DNA from: Ensifer adhaerens
GTDB taxonomy: Bacteria > Pseudomonadota > Alphaproteobacteria > Rhizobiales > Rhizobiaceae
NCBI GenBank assembly: GCA_900215285.1
Contig: OCMG01000004.1
Coordinates: forward strand, 2,340,001 to 2,404,000
Direction of reading: 5' to 3'
DNA length: 64,000 bases
Shown here: one piece after another, positions 62,007 through 64,000 of the stretch
Layout: each line of letters begins with the position of its first letter
Numbering within the stretch: position 1 is the first letter of the stretch
The notes under the pieces: model-generated
The model's input: only the letters and a program-made list of their open reading frames with translations
What the model was told of the DNA's origin: nothing
Databases searched by the model: none
Position numbers and translations under genes: made by a program

Positions 62007-63036
62007 TGACGGCCTTGTTCGCGCCGTCGCGATCCGTTTTGCGGCGGCGGCTCCATGCCAGGCAGGGCGTCTCGACATAATGGAACGATAGAGCCGACAG
62101 CGTAGTGGCTGCTACAAGCGTGATCGGGAAGGACAGCGCGGGGGGCAGTTCGTGGCGCAGCACGACCGCCAGACCGTAGTGCCAGAGATAGATCGCATAG
62201 GACAGCTTGCCGACATAGACCAGCCAGGGTGCGGAAAGCGCCTTGGCCGCAATTGATCTCTCCACCCATAGGCCCATGATCAGGGCGAGCCCGGCAAGTT
62301 CGGCTAGTAACACGCCTGTCGTGAGCGACGGCGTGTGCTTCCATTGCAGGCTGATGCAAAGGATCGTGAGTAGCAGGAGCGCGCCGGCACCGATGCGGTC
62401 GGCCGTCGTGGCTGAAGTCCGCTGTTGCCAGCCCGAGATGGCGAGGGCTGCGCCCAGCAGGAGGCCGCTCAGCCGCGTATCGAAGCTGTAGTAGCTGCGG
62501 TTCCAGTCGCTCAGGGCCATGACATTGAGGCAGCGCCAGATCGTCGCGGTGACAAAGAGTACGAGCAGAAGTCGCAAGAGCGCGCGGTCGTCCATGCGCC
62601 GCGTCGCCAGCAGGAAAAGCGGCCAGACGAGATAGAACTGCATCTCCACAGCGAGCGACCAGGTGTGCTTGATCGTCGTTGGAAAATGGGCGAGTGCGAT
62701 ACGGTAATCGGCATAATAGAGCAGCGCCGCGATGATATCGCCGTTGATATTCGTATAGGGCCGAACAATCCGATAAAAGAGATAGGTGCCGGCCATGGCC
62801 AGCACCAGCGCCGGCATCAGTCGCCACAGCCTGCGGGCATAGAAATCGCGCAGATCGATAGAACCTGTTTTCACAAGCTCCGACCGCAGGATTCCCGTAA
62901 TGAGATAACCGCTGATGACGAAAAAGATATCGACCCCGATCATGCCGCCGCGCACGAACGGAACGTTCGTGTGGAAGGCTACGACCATGACGACGGCAAT
63001 GGCTCGCAGGCCGTCGAGCGCGGGATTGTAGCGCAT
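61993..63036 (-). CDS. Membrane acyltransferase 3 (OafA/YrhL-like)
   Basis: A 347-residue protein with about ten membrane helices. The family motif LDGLRAIAVVMVVAFH at the start holds the catalytic histidine, and HTWSLAVEMQFYLVWP is typical. It O-acetylates or acylates a surface sugar. GAGGA lies seven bases before ATG 63036. The ends overlap the nucleoside hydrolase gene. Confidence 0.9.
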   Translation of the reverse strand: MRYNPALDGLRAIAVVMVVAFHTNVPFVRGGMIGVDIFFVISGYLITGILRSELVKTGSIDLRDFYARRLWRLMPALVLAMAGTYLFYRIVRPYTNINGDIIAALLYYADYRIALAHFPTTIKHTWSLAVEMQFYLVWPLFLLATRRMDDRALLRLLLVLFVTATIWRCLNVMALSDWNRSYYSFDTRLSGLLLGAALAISGWQQRTSATTADRIGAGALLLLTILCISLQWKHTPSLTTGVLLAELAGLALIMGLWVERSIAAKALSAPWLVYVGKLSYAIYLWHYGLAVVLRHELPPALSFPITLVAATTLSALSFHYVETPCLAWSRRRKTDRDGANKAVISPP

Positions 63037-63227
63037 CGTCTGATCCTCTTTCGGCGCTCGTCTTCGAGGTGCGGTGCCGATAGTGGCCGCCACCGGTGAA
63101 TATTTGCTGAAGCGGGCCGCGACATGCCCCTCCTGGTCGCGGATGGTTGCGGAACCGCTCGCACTGTCTCTTGGCTGGGCGGTCTTAACGTCAATCGTAT
63201 CGGGCCTCAACGCTCTGAGATCCGCCT
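63037..63227. other. Short non-coding gap before cobK
   Basis: About 190 bases without a gene or a recognisable terminator. Confidence 0.4.
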
Positions 63228-63920
63228 TTAACGCCCTACCATCACCACTGGCAATCCCAGGTTCCTCGCGGCAATGATCTTCGCGTAGGCTCCATCGCCG
63301 CCCGAGTTGCGGGCTACGAGATGGGTGATGGCGTGGCTGCGAAAGAGGGCAGCTTCCTCGGCCGGGTCTGACGAAGGCCTGGCGGTGAGGATTTCGTGGC
63401 TCGCAAAAGCGAGCGGGGCTTCCGGCGGATCCACCATGCGGATGACGAAGTGGCAATCCGTCCGGGCCAGGAAGGCGTCGAGATACTGGCGGCCAAGCGC
63501 GAGGAGCACGCGAGCGTTTTGGGGAAGGGCGTTGGCGGCGTCTTCCAGGGTGGCGACTTCGCGCCAGATGTCGCCCGGTTGTTTCTCCCACGGCGCGCGG
63601 GTGCGGACGTCGAGCGGCACGGAGGCGATGGCGCAGGCTTTCACGGCGTTGGCGGAAATCACCTTGGCGAAAGGGTGCGTGGCGTCGATGACGCGGGAGA
63701 AGCCTTCCTTCATCAGATAGGCTGCGAGGCCGTCCGCCCCGCCGAAGCCGCCGACGCGGAGCTTGCCGTCCACGGGCGCTGGTTCCTTCGTGCGGCCGGC
63801 GAGCGAGCTTGTCACGTCAAGGCCTTGTGCGACCATTCGCTTCGCCAATTCGGCGGCCTCGCGCGTTCCGCCGATGATCAGGATTTTCTCGGGCTTACCC
63901 GAAGGCGCGTCATTCGGCAT
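63228..63920 (-). CDS. cobK: Precorrin-6A reductase, short C-terminus
   Basis: A 230-residue CobK/CbiJ reductase, which uses NADPH to reduce precorrin-6A. Motifs include ILIIGGTREAAELAKRM, VIDATHPFA and MVDPPEAPL. The protein ends at LPVVMVGR with TAA, where family members usually continue for about 20 residues with a helical end. No frameshifted continuation was found in the other frames. It overlaps the preceding cbiD-like gene by 11 bases. Confidence 0.88.
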   Translation of the reverse strand: MPNDAPSGKPEKILIIGGTREAAELAKRMVAQGLDVTSSLAGRTKEPAPVDGKLRVGGFGGADGLAAYLMKEGFSRVIDATHPFAKVISANAVKACAIASVPLDVRTRAPWEKQPGDIWREVATLEDAANALPQNARVLLALGRQYLDAFLARTDCHFVIRMVDPPEAPLAFASHEILTARPSSDPAEEAALFRSHAITHLVARNSGGDGAYAKIIAARNLGLPVVMVGR

Positions 63921-64000
63921 GGGCGATGATCGTCCCCTGTCTGTCTGTGACGAGGATATCCACGGCGACGGCCGCGCCCCGCAGCGTTTCCATGGCCTTT
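63910..64000 (-). CDS. C-terminal part of probable CbiD (precorrin-5B C1-methyltransferase), cut by the window edge
   Basis: The minus frame from base 64000 ends in TGA at 63912-63910. The visible residues, KAMETLRGAAVAVDILVTDR then QGTIIAHAE, resemble the C-terminus of CbiD in sequence and position, next to cobK. Start and most of the gene are outside the window. Identification is tentative; CbiD often replaces CobF in alphaproteobacteria. Confidence 0.5.
   Translation of the reverse strand, partial: KAMETLRGAAVAVDILVTDRQGTIIAHAE

Noticed and set aside
63150..63240. Frameshift at the end of cobK
   Set aside because: Neither alternative frame reads a CobK-like C-terminus, so a shortened end is more likely than a frameshift.

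Overview
The window reads as chromosomal DNA of an alphaproteobacterium, most likely Rhizobiaceae. Reasons are high G+C, a purL-bolA-grxD block, a DUF1127 protein, a betaine-homocysteine methyltransferase (Bmt) homologue as described in Sinorhizobium, and mosaic palindromic repeats of the rhizobial RIME kind. The genus cannot be fixed from sequence alone. I see no rRNA, tRNA, CRISPR array, prophage or insertion sequence.

Layout. 1-9.3 kb: a truncated secreted protein, an MBL hydrolase with a divergent HxlR regulator, trmJ, murI, a DUF1127 protein, a multicopper oxidase with a His/Met-rich partner, EVE and VOC genes under a WYL regulator, and a HerA-like ATPase. 9.4-15.8 kb: csp, an SMR transporter, a D,D-carboxypeptidase, an esterase, pepT, a TerC protein and rpsD with a structured leader. 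15.9-21 kb: an envelope glycosylation operon (GT39-like, GT2, ChbG/HpnK deacetylase) running into ttcA and an inositol-phosphatase gene. 21-27.3 kb: an MFS exporter, grxD, bolA, purL, an FMN reductase, and a TetR-SRPBCC pair with its operator.

27.4-42.5 kb holds the most distinctive system: a corrinoid-dependent one-carbon (C1) transfer module of a kind best known from strict anaerobes. It has an MttB-superfamily methyltransferase without pyrrolysine, a corrinoid protein, an MtrH/AcsE-like methyl-tetrahydrofolate:corrinoid methyltransferase, a [2Fe-2S]/ASKHA (DUF4445) reductive activator, methylenetetrahydrofolate reductase with a separate Cys-rich MTHFR_C protein, a PF13769 small protein, DUF1638, a double-cluster ferredoxin and Bmt. 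The inferred flow is a methylated amine (glycine betaine is the leading guess) to Co(I)-corrinoid protein to tetrahydrofolate to the C1 pool, with Bmt making methionine in parallel. Four of these proteins carry Arg/Gly-rich low-complexity tails, which I have not seen described as a shared feature.

42.9-64 kb is the matching cobalamin supply: cobQ, a cobalamin riboswitch, cobP-cobW-cobN, an inserted antisense vapBC pair, cobO, cbiX, cobH-cobL-cobI-cobJ(CbiG fusion)-cobM, and cobK with the end of a probable cbiD on the other strand. The cluster mixes aerobic-pathway (cobN, cobO) and anaerobic-type (cbiX, cbiG domain, probable cbiD) parts; no cobG or cobF lies in the window. It is seeded with palindromic repeats, three of which (about 120 bp) sit in frame inside cobN (two) and cobJ (one). 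Other readable signals include a twin CTGACA-N5-TGGCAG operator at the WYL locus, a 20-bp perfect palindrome before bmt, and a ten-G tract inside the GT39-like gene.
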